Shown: one piece after another, positions 42,139-56,270 of the stretch | Position numbering within the stretch: position 1 is the stretch's first letter | Layout: each line of letters begins with the position of its first letter | Source of the DNA: Prosopocoilus inquinatus | Taxonomy: Eukaryota > Arthropoda > Insecta > Coleoptera > Lucanidae | Reading direction: 5' to 3' | NCBI GenBank assembly: GCA_036172665.1 | Contig: JAYKNF010000014.1 | Span: forward strand, 1,787,001-1,851,000 | DNA: 64,000 bases | Made by a program: the position numbers and the translations under genes | Notes under the pieces: model-generated | What the model was told of the DNA's origin: nothing | The model's input: the letters and a program-made list of their open reading frames with translations, nothing else | The model's database searches: none

Positions 42139-44528
42139 ACTTGACGTTTGGTTGGACTCCAGTAACTCTGATGTGAGATACAAAGTTTTTGGACGCAGCA
42201 GGAGCTGGAAATAGTTTTAAACGAAACAACACGTATTATCGTTGTTCCTGTGCTGTATCTAATCGATCCTTACTTATCTATCATGTTATTTGACGTTTGG
42301 ATGGACTCCAGTAACTCTGATGTGAGATACGACGTTTTCGGACGCAGCAGAAGCTGGAAATAGTTTTAAACGAAACAACACGTATTAGCGTTGTTCCTGT
42401 GAAGTATCTAATCGATCCTTACTCATCTATCATGTTATTTGACGTTTGGGTGTACTCCAGTAACTCTGATGAGAGATACAAAGATTTCGGACGCAGCAGA
42501 AGCTGGAAATAGTTTTGAACGATACACCACCTATTAGCGTTGTTCCTGTGATGTATCTAAACGATCCTTACTTATCTAACATGTTATTTGACGTTTGGAT
42601 GGACTCCAGTGAGTCTGATGTGAGATAAAAAGTTTTGGGACGCAGCAGGAGCTGGAAATAGTTTTAAACGAAACAACACGTATTAGCGTTGTTCCTGTGC
42701 TGTATCTAATCGATCCTTACTTATCTATCATGTTATTTGACGTTTGGATGGACTCCAGTAACCCTGACGTGAGATACGAAGTTCTCGGACGCAGCAGAAG
42801 CTGGAAATAGTTTTAAACGAAGCAACAGGCATTAGCGTTGTTCCTGTGATGTATCTAATCGATCCTTACTCATCTATCATGTTATTTGACGTTTCGATGG
42901 ACTCCAGTAACTCTGATGTGAGATACGAAGTTTCCGGACGCAGCAGAAGCTGGAAATAGTATTAAACGAAACAACACGTATTAGCGTTGTTCCTGTGATG
43001 TATCTAATCGATCCTTACTCATCTATCATGTTATTTGACGTTTGGATGGACTCCAGTAACTAGGATGAGAGATACAAAGATTTCGGACGCAGCAGAAGCT
43101 GGAAATAGTTTTGAACGAAACAACACCTATTAGCGTTGTTCCTGTGATGTATCTAAACGATCCTTACTTATCTAAAATGTTATTTAACGTTTGGATACAC
43201 TCCAGTAAGTCTGATGTAAGATACAAAGTTTTTGGACGCAGCAGGAGCTGGAAATAGTTTTAAACGAAACAACACGTATTAGCGTTGTTCCTGTGCTGTA
43301 TCTAATCGATCCTTACTTATCTATCATGTTATTTGACGTTTGGATGGACTCCAGTAACTCTGATGTGAGATACGACGTTTTCGGACGCAGCAGAAGCTGG
43401 AAATAGTTTTAAACGAAACAACACGTATTAGCGTTGTTATTGTGATGTATCTAATCGATCCTTACTCATCTATAATGTTATTTGACGTTTGGGTGGACTC
43501 CAGTAACTCTGATGAGAGATACAAAGATTTCGGACGCAGCAGAAGCTGGAAATAGTTTTGAACGATACACCACCTATTAGCGTTGTTCCTGTGATGTATC
43601 TAAACGATCCTTACTTATCTAACATGTTATTTGACGTTTGGATGGACTCCAGTGAGTCTGATGTGAGATACAAAGTTTTGGGACGCAGCAGGAGCTGGAA
43701 ATAGTTTTAAACGAAACAACACGTATTAGCGTTGTTCCTGTGCTGTATCTAATCGATCCTTACTTATCTATCATGTTATTTGACGTTTGGATGGTCTCCA
43801 GTAACCCTGACGTGAGATACGAAGTTCTCGGACGCAGCAGAAGCTGGAAATAGTTTTAAACGAAACAACATGCATTAGCGTTGTTCCTGTGATGTATCTA
43901 ATCGATCCTTACTTATCTATCATGTTATTTGACGTTTGGATGGACTCCAGTAACCCTGACTTGAGATACGAAGTTCTCGGACGCAGCTGAAGCTGGAAAT
44001 AGTTTTAAACGAAACAACACGTATTAGCGTTGTTCCTGTGATGTTTCTAATCGATCCTTACTCATCTATCATGTTATTTGACGTTTCGATGGGCTCCAGT
44101 AACTCTGATGTGAGATTCGACGTTTTCGGACGCAGCAGAAGCTGGAAATAGTTTTGAACGATACACCACCTATTAGCGTTGTTCCTGTGATGTGTCTAAA
44201 CGATCCTTACTTATCTAACATGTTATTTGACGTTTGGATGGACTCCAGTAAGTCTGATGTGAGATACAAAGTTTCTGGACGCAGCAGGAGCTGGAAATAG
44301 TTTTAAACGAAACAACACGTATTAGCGTTGTTCCTGTGCTGTACCTAATCGATACTTACTTATCTATCATGTTATTTGACGTTTCGATGGACTCCAGTAA
44401 CTCTGATGTGATACGAAGTTTTCGGACGCAGCAGAAGCTGGAAATAGTTTTAAACGAAACAACACGTATTAGCGTTGTTCCTGTGATGTATCTAATCGAT
44501 CCTTACTCATCTATCATGTTACTTGACG
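42139..44528 (+). repeat. Duplicate of 1621-4010
   Basis: The match runs at an offset of 40518 (40516 after a 2-bp loss near 44404). Markers are ttacttgacg, gtgaagtatc (1881 and 42399), the ggtctcc variant (3277 and 43795), gatgttt near 44041 and gatgggctcc near 44090. The copy lacks the ggagatag variant of 3329 and has ttgttattgtg near 43434. Confidence 0.82.
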
Positions 44529-44688
44529 TTTGGATGGACTCCAGTAAGTCTGATGTGAGATACAAAGTTTCTGGACGCAGCAGGAGCTGGAAATAGTTTT
44601 AAACGAAACAACACGTATTAGCGTTGTTCCTGTGCTGTACCTAATCGATACTTACTTATCTATCATGTTATTTGACGTTTGGATGGAC

Positions 44689-46276
44689 TCCAGTAACTCT
44701 GATGTGAGATACGACGTTTTCGGACGCAGCAGAAGCTGGAAATAGTTTTAAAGGAAACAACACGTATTAGCGTTGTTCCTGTGAAGTATCTAATCGATCC
44801 TTACTCATCTATCATGTTATTTGACGTTTGGGTGGACTCCAGTAACTCTGATGAGAGATACAAAGATTTCGGACGCAGCAGAAGCTGGAAATAGTTTTGA
44901 ACGATACACCACCTATTAGCGTTGTTCCTGTGATGTATCTAAACGATCCTTACTTATCTAACATGTTATTTGACGTTTGGATGGACTCCAGTGAGTCTGA
45001 TGTGAGATACAAAGTTTTGGGACGCAGCAGGAGCTGGAAATAGTTTTAAACGAAACAACACGTATTAGCGTTGTTCCTGTGCTGTATCTAATCGATCCTT
45101 ACTTATCTATCATGTTATTTGACGTTTGGATGGACTCCAGTAACCCTGACGTAAGATACGAAGTTCTCGGACGCAGCAGAAGCTGGAAATAGTTTTAAAC
45201 GAAGCAACAGGCATTAGCGTTGTTCCTGTGATGTATCTAATCGATCCTTACTCATCTATCATGTTATTTGACGTTTCGATGGACTCCAGTAACTCTGATG
45301 TGAGATACGACGTTTCCGGACGCAGCAGAAGCTGGAAATAGTATTAAACGAAACAACACGTATTAGCGTTGTTCCTGTGATGTATCTAATCGATCCTTAC
45401 TCATCTATCATGTTATTTGACGTTTGGATGGACTCCAGTAACTAGGATGAGAGATACAAAGATTTCGGACGCAGCAGAAGCTGGAAATAGTTTTGAACGA
45501 AACAACACCTATTAGCGTTGTTCCTGTGATGTATCTAAACGATCCTTACTTATCTAACATGTTATTTAACGTTTGGATACACTCCAGTAAGTCTGATGTG
45601 AGATACAAAGTTTTTGGACGCAGCAGGAGCTGGAAATAGTTTTAAACGAAACAACACGTATTAGCGTTGTTCCTGTGCTGTATCTAATCGATCCTTACTT
45701 ATCTATCATGTTATTTGACGTTTGGATGGACTCCAGTAACTCTGATGTGAGATACGACGTTTTCGGACGCAGCAGAAGCTGGAAATAGTTTTAAACGAAA
45801 CAACACGTATTAGCGTTGTTCCTGTGATGTATCTAATCGATCCTTACTCATCTATAATGTTATTTGACGTTTGGGTGGACTCCAGTAACTCTGATGAGAG
45901 ATACAAAGATTTCGGACGCAGCAGAAGCTGGAAATAGTTTTGAACGATACACCACCTATTAGCGTTGTTCCTGTGATGTATCTAAACGATCCTTACTTAT
46001 CTAACATGTTATTTGACGTTTGGATGGACTCCAGTAAGTCTGATGTGAGATACAAAGTTTCTGGACGCAGCAGGAGCTGGAAATAGTTTTAAACGAAACA
46101 ACACGTATTAGCGTTGTTCCTGTGCTGTACCTAATCGATACTTACTTATCTATCATGTTATTTGACGTTTCGATGGACTCCAGTAACTCTGATGTGAGAT
46201 ACGAAGTTTTCGGACGCAGCAGAAGCTGGAAATAGTTTTACACGAAACAACACGTATTAGCGTTGTTCCTGTGATG
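44689..46276 (+). repeat. Duplicate of 1-1588
   Basis: The match runs at an offset of 44688, including gtgaagtatc (93 and 44781), acgtaag (461 and 45149), aactagg and the rare gttttacacg (1547 and 46235). It ends where this copy reads gtatataatcggtcc. Homology may extend left of the window in the source copy. Overlapping parts are also present at 38631-40042. Confidence 0.85.
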
Positions 46277-49200
46277 TATATAATCGGTCCTTACTCATCT
46301 ATCATGTTACTTGACGTTTGGATGGACTCCAGTAACTCTGATGAGAAATACAAAGATTTCGGACGCAGCAGAAGCTGGAAATAGTTTTGAACGAAACACC
46401 ACCTATTAGCGTTGTTCCTGTGATGTATCTAAACGATCCTTACTTATCTAACATGTTATTTGACGTTTGGATGGACTCCAGTAAGTCTGATGTGAGATAC
46501 AATGTTTTGGGACGCAGCAGGAGCTGGAAATAGTTTTAAACGAAACAACACGTATTAGCGTTGTTCCTGTGCTGTATCTAATCGATCCTTACTTATCTAT
46601 CATGTTATTTGACGTTTGGATGGACTCCAGTAACCCTGACGTGAGATACGAAGTTCTCGGACGCACCAGAAGCTGGAAATAGTTTTAAACGAAACAACAC
46701 GCATTAGCGTTGTTCCTGTGATGTATCTAATCGATCCTTACTCATTTATCATGTTATTCGGCGTTAGGATGGACTCCAGTAACTTAGATGTGAGATACGA
46801 AGTTTTCGGACGCAGCTGAAGCTAGAAATAGTTTTAAACGAAACAACACGCATTAGCGTTGTTCCTGTGATGTATCTAATCGATCCTTACTTATCTATCA
46901 TGTTATTTGACGTTTGGATGGACTCCAGTAACCCTGACGTGAGATGCGAAGTTCTCCTACGCAGCAGAAGCTGGAAATAGTTTTAAACGAAACAACACGT
47001 ATTAGCGTTGTTCCTGTGATGTATCTAATCGATCCTTACTTAGCTACTATGTTATTTGACGTTTCGATGGACTCCAGTAACTCTAACGTGAGATACGAAA
47101 TTTTCCGACGCAGCAGCAGCTGGAAATAGTTTTAAACGAAACAACACGCATTAGCGTTGTTCCTGTGATGTATCTAATCGATCCTTACTTAGCTACTATG
47201 TTATTTGACGTTTCTATGGACTCCAGTAACTCTAACGTGAGATACGAAATTTTCCGACGCAGCAGCAGCTGGAAATAGTTTTAAACGAAACAACACGCAT
47301 TAGCGTTGTTCCTGTGATGTATCTAATCGATCCTTACTTATCTATCATGTTATTTGACGTTTGGATGGACTCCAGTAACCCTGACGTGAGATGCGAAGTT
47401 CTCCTACGCAGCAGAAGCTGGAAATAGTTTTAAACGAAACAACACGTATTAGCGTTGTTCCTGTGATGTATCTAAACGATCCTTACTTATCTAACATGTT
47501 ATTTGACGTTTGGATGGACTCCAGTAAGTCTGATGTGAGATACAAAGTTTTTGGACGCAGCAGGAGCTGGAAATAGTTTTAAACGAAACAACACGTATTA
47601 GCGTTGTTCCTGTGCTGTATCTAATCGATCCTTACTTATCTATTATGTTATTTGACGTTTGGATGGACTCCAGTAACCCTGACGTGAGATACGAAGTTCT
47701 CGGACGCAGCAGAAGCTGGAAATAGTTTTAAACGAAACAACACGTATTAGCGTTGTTCCTGTGCTGTATCTAATCGATCCTTACTCATCTATCATGTTAT
47801 TTGGCGTTACGATGGACTCCAGTAACTTAGATGTGAGATACGAAGTTCTCGGACGCAGCTGAAGCTAGAAATAGTTTTAAACGAAACAACACGCATTAGC
47901 GTTGTTCCTGTGATGTATCTAATCGATCCTTACTTATCTATCATGTTATTTGACGTTTGGATGGACTTCAGTAACCCTGACGTGAGATACGAAGTTCTCG
48001 GACGCAGCAGAAGCTGGAAATAATTTTAAACGAAACAACACGTATTAGCGTTGTTCCTGTGATGTATCTAATCGATCCTTACTTAGCTACTATGTTATTT
48101 GACGTATCGATGGACTCCAGTAACTCTAATGTGAGATACGAAATTTTCAGACGCAGCAGCAGCTGGAAATAGTTTGATACGAAACAACACATATTAGCGT
48201 TGTTCCTGTGATGTATCTAATCGATCCTTACTCATCTATCATGTTATTTGACGTTTGGATGGACTCCAGTAACTCTGATGTGAGATACAAAGTCTTTGGA
48301 CGCAGCAGAAGCTGGAAATAGTTTTGAACGAAACAACACGTATTAGCGTTGTTCCTGTGATGTATCTAATCGATCCATACTTAGCTAATATGTTATTTGA
48401 CGTTTCGATGGACTCCAGTAACTCTAATGTGAGATACGAAATTTTCAGACGCAGCAGCAGCTGGAAATAGTTTGAAACGAAACAACACATATTAGCGTTG
48501 TTCCTGTGATGTATCTAATCGATCCTTACTCATCTATCATGTTATTTGACGTTTGGACGGACTCCAGTAACTCTGATGAGAGATACAAAGTTCTCGCACG
48601 CAGTAGAAGCTGGAAATAATTTTGAACGAAACAACACGTATTAGCGTTGTTCCTGTGATGTATCTAAACGATCCTTACTTATCTAACATGTTATTTGACG
48701 TTTGGATGGACTCCAGTAAGTCTGATGTGAGATACAAAGTTTTTGGACGCAGCAGGAGCTGGAAATAGTTTTAAACGAAACAACACGTATTAGCGTTGTT
48801 CCTGTGCTGTATCTAATCGATCCTTACTTATCTATTATGTTATTTGACGTTTGGATGGACTCCAGTAACCCTGACGTGAGATACGATATTCTCGGACGCA
48901 GCAGAAGCTGGAAATAGTTTTAAACGAAACAACACGCATTATCGTTGTTCCTGTGATGTATCTAATCGATCCTTACTCATCTATCATGTTATTTGGCGTT
49001 TCGATGGACTCCAGTAACTTAGATGTGAGATACGAAGTTCTCGGACGCAGCTGAAGCTAGAAATAGTTTTAAACGAAACAACACGCATTAGCGTTGTTCC
49101 TGTGCTGTATCTAATCGATCCTTACTTATCTATCATGTTATTTGACATTTCGATGGACTCCAGTAACTCTGATGTGAGATACGACGTTTTCGGACGCAGC

Positions 49201-49550
49201 AGCAGCTGGAAATAGTTTTAAACGAAACAACACATATTAGCGTTGTTCCTGTAATGTATCTAATCGATCCTTACTGATCTATCATGTTATTTGACGTTTG
49301 GACGGACTCCAGTAACTCTGATGTGAGATACAAAGTTATCGGACGCAGCAGAAGCTGGAAATAGTTTTGAACGAAACAACACGTATTAGCGTTGTTCCTG
49401 TGATGTATCTAAACGATCCTTACTTATCTAACATGTTATTTGACGTTTGGATGGACTCCAGAAAGTCTGATGTGAGATACAAAGTTTTTCGACGCAGCAG
49501 GAGCTGGAAATAGTTTTAAATGAAACAACACGCATTAGCGTTGTTCCTGT
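46277..49550 (+). repeat. Mixed satellite tract with dimer and trimer duplications
   Basis: The monomers are of mixed subtype. The variant agatgcgaagttctcctacg occurs at about 46943 and 47390, 447 bp (three monomers) apart. Between these, two adjacent ttagctactat monomers (47040 and 47189) are almost identical. The aattttcagacg variant occurs near 48138 and 48437, 298 bp apart. These are small, young local duplications. Confidence 0.82.
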
Positions 49551-49562
49551 TTAAAACTATTT
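49543..49562. other. Orientation switch 3 (plus to minus)
   Basis: Plus sequence runs to cctgt (monomer position 94). The minus sequence that follows, ttaaaactatttcc, starts at the complement of monomer position 63. The two bases gt at 49549-49550 fit either side (2-bp microhomology). There is no inserted DNA. Confidence 0.92.
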
Positions 49563-49994
49563 CCAGCTCCTGCTGCGTCCAAAAACTTTGTATCTCACAT
49601 CAGAGTTACTGGAGTCCATCCAAACGTCAAATAACATGATAGATGAGTAAGGATCGATTAGATACATCACAGGAACAACGCTAATACGTGTTGTTTCGTT
49701 TAAAACTATTTCCAGCTTCTGCTGCGTCCGAAAACTTCGTATCTCACATCAGAGTTACTGGAGTCCATCGAAACGTCAAATAACATGATAGATAAGTAAG
49801 TATCGATTAGATACAGCACAGGAACAACGCTAATACGTGTTGTTTCGTTTAAAACTATTTCCAGCTCCTGCTGCGTCCAAAAACTTTGTATCTCACATCA
49901 GACTTACTGGAGTCCATCCAAACGTCAAATAACATGTTAGATAAGTAAGGATCGTTTAGATACATCACAGGAACAACGCTAATACGTGTTGTTT

Positions 49995-50662
49995 CGTTCA
50001 AAACTATTTCCAGCTTCTGCTGCGTCCGATAACTTTGTATCTCACATCAGAGTTACTGGAGTCTGTCCAAACGTCAAATAACATGATAGATGAGTATGGA
50101 TCGATTAGATACATTACAGGAACAACGCTAATATGTGTTGTTTCGTTTAAAACTATTTCCAGCTCCTGCTGCGTCCCAAAACTTTGTATCTCACATCAGA
50201 CACACTGGAGTCCATCCAAACGTCAAATAACATGTTAGATAAGTAAGGATCGTTTAGATACATCACAGGAACAACGCTAATACGTGTTGTTTCGTTTAAA
50301 ACTATTTCCAGCTCCTGCTGCGTCCAAAAACTTTGTATCTCACATCAGACTTACTGGAGTGTATCCAAACGTTAAATAACATGTTAGATAAGGAAGGATC
50401 GTTTAGATACATCACAGGAACAACGCTAATAGGTGTTGTTTCGTTCAAAACTATTTCCAGCTTCTGCTGCGTCCGAAATCTTTGTATCTCTCATCCTAGT
50501 TACTGGAGTCCATCCAAACGTCAAATAACATGATAGATGAGTAAGGATCGATTAGATACATTACAGGAACAACGCTAATATGTGTTGTTTCGTTTAAAAC
50601 TATTTCCAGCTGCTGCTGCGTCCGAAAACGTCGTATCTCACATCAGAGTTACTGGAGTCCAT
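49995..50662 (-). repeat. Recurrent module M, copy 2 (truncated)
   Basis: Begins with ccgataac (50028) and follows the module order through gagtctgtcc, cacactgg, gtgtatcc with gataaggaagg, catcctag and gctgctgctgcg. It then departs from the module at about 50663, where catccaaacg stands for catcgaaatg. It has a private gagtatgg variant near 50093. Confidence 0.85.
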
Positions 50663-52922
50663 CCAAACGTCAAATAACATGATAGATGAGTAAGGATCGA
50701 TTAGATACATTACAGGAACAACGCTAATACGTGTTGTTTCGTTTAAAACTATTTCCAGCTCCTGCTGCGTCCAAAAACTTTGTATCTCACATCAGACTTA
50801 CTGGAGTCCATCCAAACGTCAAATAACATGTTAGATAAGTAAGGATCGTTTAGATACATCACAGGAACAACGCTAATACGTGTTGTTTCGTTCAAAACTA
50901 TTTCCAGCTTCTACTGCGTCCGAGAACTTTGTATCTCCCATCAGAGTTACTGGAGTCCGTCCAAACGTCAAATAACATGATAGATGAGTAAGGATCGATT
51001 AGATACATCACAGGAACAACGCTAATACGTGTTGTTTCGTTTAAAACTATTTCCAGCTTCTGCTGCGTCCGAGATCTTCGTATCTCACGTCAGGGTTACT
51101 GGAGTACATCCAAACGTCAAATAACATGATAGATAAGTAAGGATCGATTAGATACAACACAGGAACAACGCTAATGCGTGTTGTTTCGTTTAAAACTATT
51201 TCTAGCTTCAGCTGCGTCCGAGAAATTCGTATCTCACATCTAAGTTACTGGAGTCCATCGTAACACCAAATAACATGATAGATGAGTAAGGATCGATTAG
51301 ATACATCACAGGAACAACGCTAATGCGTGTTGTTTCGTTTAAAACTATTTCCAGTTCCTGCTGCGTCCAAAAACTTTGTATCTCACATCAGAGTTACTGG
51401 AGTCCATCCAAACGTCAAATAACATGATAGATGAGTAAGGATCGATTAGATACATCACCGGAACAACGCTAATACGTGTTGTTTCGTTTAAAACTATTTC
51501 CAGCTTCTGCTGCGTCCGAAAACTTCGTATCTCACATCAGAGTTACTGGAGTCCATCGAAACGTCAAATAACATGATAGATAAGTAAGTATCGATTAGAT
51601 ACAGCACAGGAACAACGCTAATACGTGTTGTTTCGTTTAAAACTATTTAAAGCTCCTGCTGCGTCCAAAAACTTTGTATCTCACATCAGACTTACTGGAG
51701 TGTATCCAAACGTTAAATAACATGTTAGATAAGTAAGGATCGTTTAGATACATCACAGGAACAACGCTAATAGGTGTTGTTTCGTTCAAAACTATTTCCA
51801 GCTTCTGCTGCGTCCGAAATCTTTGTATCTCTCATCCTAGTTACTGGAGTCCATCCAAACGTCAAATAACATGATAGATGAGTAAGGATCGATTAGATAC
51901 ATCACAGGAACAACGCTAATACGTGTTGTTTCGTTTAATACTATTTCCAGCTTCTGCTGCGTCCGGAAACGTCGTATCTCACATCAGAGTTACTGGAGTC
52001 CATCGTAACGTCAAATAACATGATAGATGAGTAAGGATCGATTAGATACATCACAGGAACAACGCTAATGCCTGTTGCTTCGTTTAAAACTATTTCCAGC
52101 TTCTGCTGCGTCCGAGAACTTCGTATCTCACGTCAGGGTTACTGGAGTCCATCCAAACGTCAAATAACATGATAGATAAGTAAGGATCGATTAGATACAG
52201 CACAGGAACAACGCTAATACGTGTTGTTTCGTTTAAAACTATTTCCAGCTCCTGCTGCGTCCCAAAACTTTGTATCTCACATCAGACACACTGGAGTCCA
52301 TCCAAACGTCAAATAACATGTTAGATAAGTAAGGATAGTTTAGATACATCACAGGAACAACGCTAATAGGTGGTGTATCGTTCAAAAGTATTTCCAGCTT
52401 CTGCTGCTTCCGAAATATTTGTATCTCTCATCAGAGTTACTGGAGTCCACTCAAACGTCAAATAACATGATAGATGAGTAAGGATCGATTAGATACATCA
52501 CAGGAACAACGCTAATACGTGTTGTTTCGTTTAAAACTATTTCCAGCTTCTGCTGCGTCCGAAAACGTCGTATCTCACATCAGAGTTACTGGAGTTAATC
52601 CAAACGTCAAATAACATGATAGATAAGTAAGGATCGATTAGATACAGCACAGGAACAACGCTAATACGTGTTGTTTCGTTTAAAACTATTTCCAGCTCCT
52701 GCTGCGTCCAAAAACTTTGTATCTCACATCAGAGTTAATGGAGTCCATCCAAACGTCAAATAACATGATAGATGAGTAAGGATCGATTAGATACATCACA
52801 GGAACAACGCTAATACGTGTTGTTTCGTTTAAAACTATTTCCAGCTTCTGCTACGTCCGAAAACTTCGTATCTCACATCAGAGTTACTGGAGTCCATCGA
52901 AACGTCAAATAACATGATAGAT

Positions 52923-54613
52923 AAGTAAGTATCGATTAGATACAGCACAGGAACAACGCTAATACGTGTTGTTTCGTTTAACACTATTTCCAGCTCCTGC
53001 TGCGTCCAAAAACTTTGTATCTCACATCAGACTTACTGGAGTCCATCCAAACGTCAAATAACATGTTAGATAAGTAAGGATCGTTTAGATACATCACAGG
53101 AACAACGCTAATACGTGTTGTTTCGTTCAAAACTATTTCCAGCTTCTGCTGCGTCCGATAACTTTGTATCTCACATCAGAGTTACTGGAGTCTGTCCAAA
53201 CCTCAAATAACATGATAGATGAGTAAGGATCGATTAGATACATTACAGGAACAACGCTAATATGTGTTGTTTCGTTTAAAACTATTTCCAGCTCCTGCTG
53301 CGTCCCAAATCTTTGTATCTCACATCAGACACACTGGAGTAAATCCAAACGTCAAATAACATGTTAGATAAGTAAGGATCGTTTAGATACATCACAGGAA
53401 CAACGCTAATACGTGTTGTTTCGTTTAAAACTATTTCCAGCTCCTGCTGCGTCCAAAAACTTTGTATCTCACATCAGACTTACTGGAGTGTATCCAAACG
53501 TTAAATAACATGATAGATAAGTAAGGATCGATTAGATACAGCACAGGAACAACGCTAATACGTGGTGTTTCGTTTAAAACTATTTCCAGCTCCTGCTGCG
53601 TCCAAAAACTTTGTATCTCACATCAGACTTACTGGAGTCCATCCAAACGTCAGATAACATGTTAGATAAGTAAGGATCGTTTAGATACATCACAGGAACA
53701 ACGCTAATAGGTGGTGTTTCGTTCAAAACTATTTCCAGCTTCTGCTGCTTCCGAAATCTTTGTATTTCTCATCAGAGTTACTGGAGTCCATCCAAACGTC
53801 AAATAACATGATAGATGAGTAAGGATCGATTATATACATCACAGGAACAACGCTAATACGTGTTGTTTCGTTTAAAACTATTTCCAGCTTCTGCTGCGTC
53901 CGAAAACGTCGTATCTCACATTAGAGTTACTGGAGTCCATCGAAACGTCAAATAACATAGTAGCTAAGTAAGGATCGATTAGATACATCACAGGAACAAC
54001 GCTAATGCGTGTTGTTTCGTTTAAAACTATTTCCAGCTTCTGCTGCGTCCGAAAACGTCGTATCTCACATCAGAGCTACTGGAGTCCATCGAAACGCCAA
54101 ATAACATGATAGATAAGTAAGGATCGATTAGATACAGCACAGGAACAACGCTAATACGTGTTGTTTCGTTTAAAACTATTTCCAGCTTCGGCTGCGTCCG
54201 AGAACTTCGTATCTCAAGTCAGGGTTACTGGAGTCCATCCAAACGTCAAATAACATGATAGATAAGTAAGGATCGATTAGATACATCACAGGAACAACGC
54301 TAATGCATGTTGTTTCGTTTAAAACTATTTCTAGCTTCAGCTGCGTCCGAGAACTTCGTATCTCACATCTAAGTTACTGGAGTCCATCGTAACGCCAAAT
54401 AACATGATAGATGAGTAAGGATCGATTAGATACATCACAGGAACAACGCTAATGCGTGTTGTTTCGTTTAAAACTATTTCCAGCTTCTGCTGCGTCCGAG
54501 AACTTCGTATCTCACGTCAGGGTTACTGGAGTCCATCCAAACGTCAAATAACATGATAGATAAGTAAGGATCGATTAGATACAGCACAGGAACAACGCTA
54601 ATACGTGTTGTTT
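52923..54613 (-). repeat. Module of 1.7 kb shared with block 2 (copy 2)
   Basis: Counterpart of 36700-38390 with gtttaacactatt, gtatttctcatc (53762), gattatatac, agctactgg (54074), cttcggctgcg and ctagcttcagc in the same order. Private changes include caaacctcaaat near 53198 and gtcagataac near 53651. Confidence 0.85.
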
Positions 54614-56270
54614 CGTTTAAAACTATTTCCAGCTCCTGCTGCGTCCCAAAACTTTGTATCTCACATCAGACACACTGGAGTCCATCCAAACGTCAAATAA
54701 CATGTTAGATAAGTAAGGATCTTTTAGATACATCACAGGAACAACGCTAATATGTGGTGTATCGTTCAAAAGTATTTCCAGCTTCTGCTGCTTCCGAAAT
54801 CTTTGTATCTCTCATCAGAGTTACTGGAGTCCACTCAAACGTCAAATAACATGATAGATGAGTAAGGATCGATTAGATACATCACAGGAACAACGCTAAT
54901 ACGTGTTGTTTCGTTTAAAACTATTTCCAGCTTCTGCTGCGTCCGAAAACGTCGTATCTCACATCAGAGTTACTGGAGTTAATCCAAACGTCAAATAACA
55001 TGATAGATAAGTAAGGATCGATTAGATACAGCACAGGAACAACGCTAATACGTGTTGTTTCGTTTAAAACTATTTCCAGCTCCTGCTGCGTCCAAAAACT
55101 TTGTATCTCACATCAGAGTTACTGGAGTCCATCCAAACGTCAAATAACATGATAGATGAGTAAGGATCGATTAGATACATCACAGGAACAACGCTAATAC
55201 GTGTTGTTTCGTTTAAAACTATTTCCAGCTTCTGCTGCGTCCGAAAACTTCGTATCTCACATCAGAGTTACTGGAGTCCATCGAAACGTCAAATAACATG
55301 ATAGATAAGTAAGTATCGATTAGATACAGCACAGGAACAACGCTAATACGTGTTGTTTCGTTTAAAACTATTTCCAGCTCCTGCTGCGTCCAAAAACTTT
55401 GTATCTCACATCAGACTTACTGGAGTCCATCCAAACTTCAAATAACATGTTAGATAAGTAAGGATCGTTTAGATACATCACAGGAACAACGCTAATACGT
55501 GTTGTTTCGTTCAAAACTATTTCCAGCTTCTGCTGCGTCCGATAACTTTGTATCTCACATCAGAGTTACTGGAGTCTGTCCAAACGTCAAATAACATGAT
55601 AGATGAGTAAGGATCGATTAGATACATTACAGGAACAACGCTAATATGTGTTGTTTCGTTTAAAACTATTTCCAGCTGCTGCTGCGTCCGAAAACGTCGT
55701 ATCTCACATCAGAGTTACTGGAGTCCATCGAGATGTCAAATAACATGATAGATAAGTAAGGATCGATTAGATACAGCACAGGAACAACGCTAATGCGTGT
55801 TGTTTCGTTTAAAACTATTTCTAGCTTCAGCTGGGTCCGAGAACTTCGTATCTCACATCTAAGTTACTGGAGTTCATCGAAACGCCAAATAACATGATAG
55901 ATGAGTAAGGATCGATTAGATACATCACAGGAACAACGCTAATGCGTGTTGTTTCGTTTAAAACTATTTCCAGCTTCTGCTGCGTCCGAAAATTTCGTAT
56001 CTCACATTAGAGTTACTGGAGTCCATCGAAACGTCAAATAACATAGTAGCTAAGTAAGGATCGATTAGATACATCACAGGAACAACGCTAATGCGTGTTG
56101 TTTCGTTCAAAACTATTTCCAGCTTCTGCTGCGTCCGAAAACGTCGTATCTCACATCAGAGTTACTGGAGCCCATCGAAACGTCAAATAACATGATAGAT
56201 AAGTAAGGATCGATTAGATACAGCACAGGAACAACGCTATAAAGTGTTGTTTCGTTTAAAACTATTTCCA

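Larger units (their letters stand above)
38631..49550 (+). repeat. Orientation block 3 (plus), about 73 monomers
   Basis: Plus-oriented monomers built largely from copies of the first 4 kb of the window in a new order. The left part matches 199-1610, the middle 1621-4010 and the next part 1-1587. The right part (46.3-49.5 kb) is a mixed tract resembling 19.7-21.7 kb. The marker acgtaag (in accctgacgtaag) occurs at 461 and here at 38893, 40383, 41426 and 45149, spaced by whole monomers. One 147-bp monomer lies near 44404. No gene is visible. Confidence 0.95.

Noticed and set aside
44336..47576. Plus-strand open reading frames of 61-86 codons at 44336-44596, 46944-47129 and 47391-47576
   Set aside because: All are overlapping translations of the same satellite. 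The longest exists because the 2-bp deletion near 44404 happens to join two open frames. The other two are copies of one trimer duplication.
24543..49562. Transposon insertions at the orientation switches
   Set aside because: All three switches pass directly from monomer to inverted monomer. No foreign bases, terminal inverted repeats or target-site duplications of an element are present.
48239..50238. Open reading frames at 48239-48490 (minus) and 50035-50238 (plus)
   Set aside because: They have the same origin in satellite monomers. The peptides are near-identical to those of other monomers, and nothing suggests a promoter, splice signals or a protein domain.
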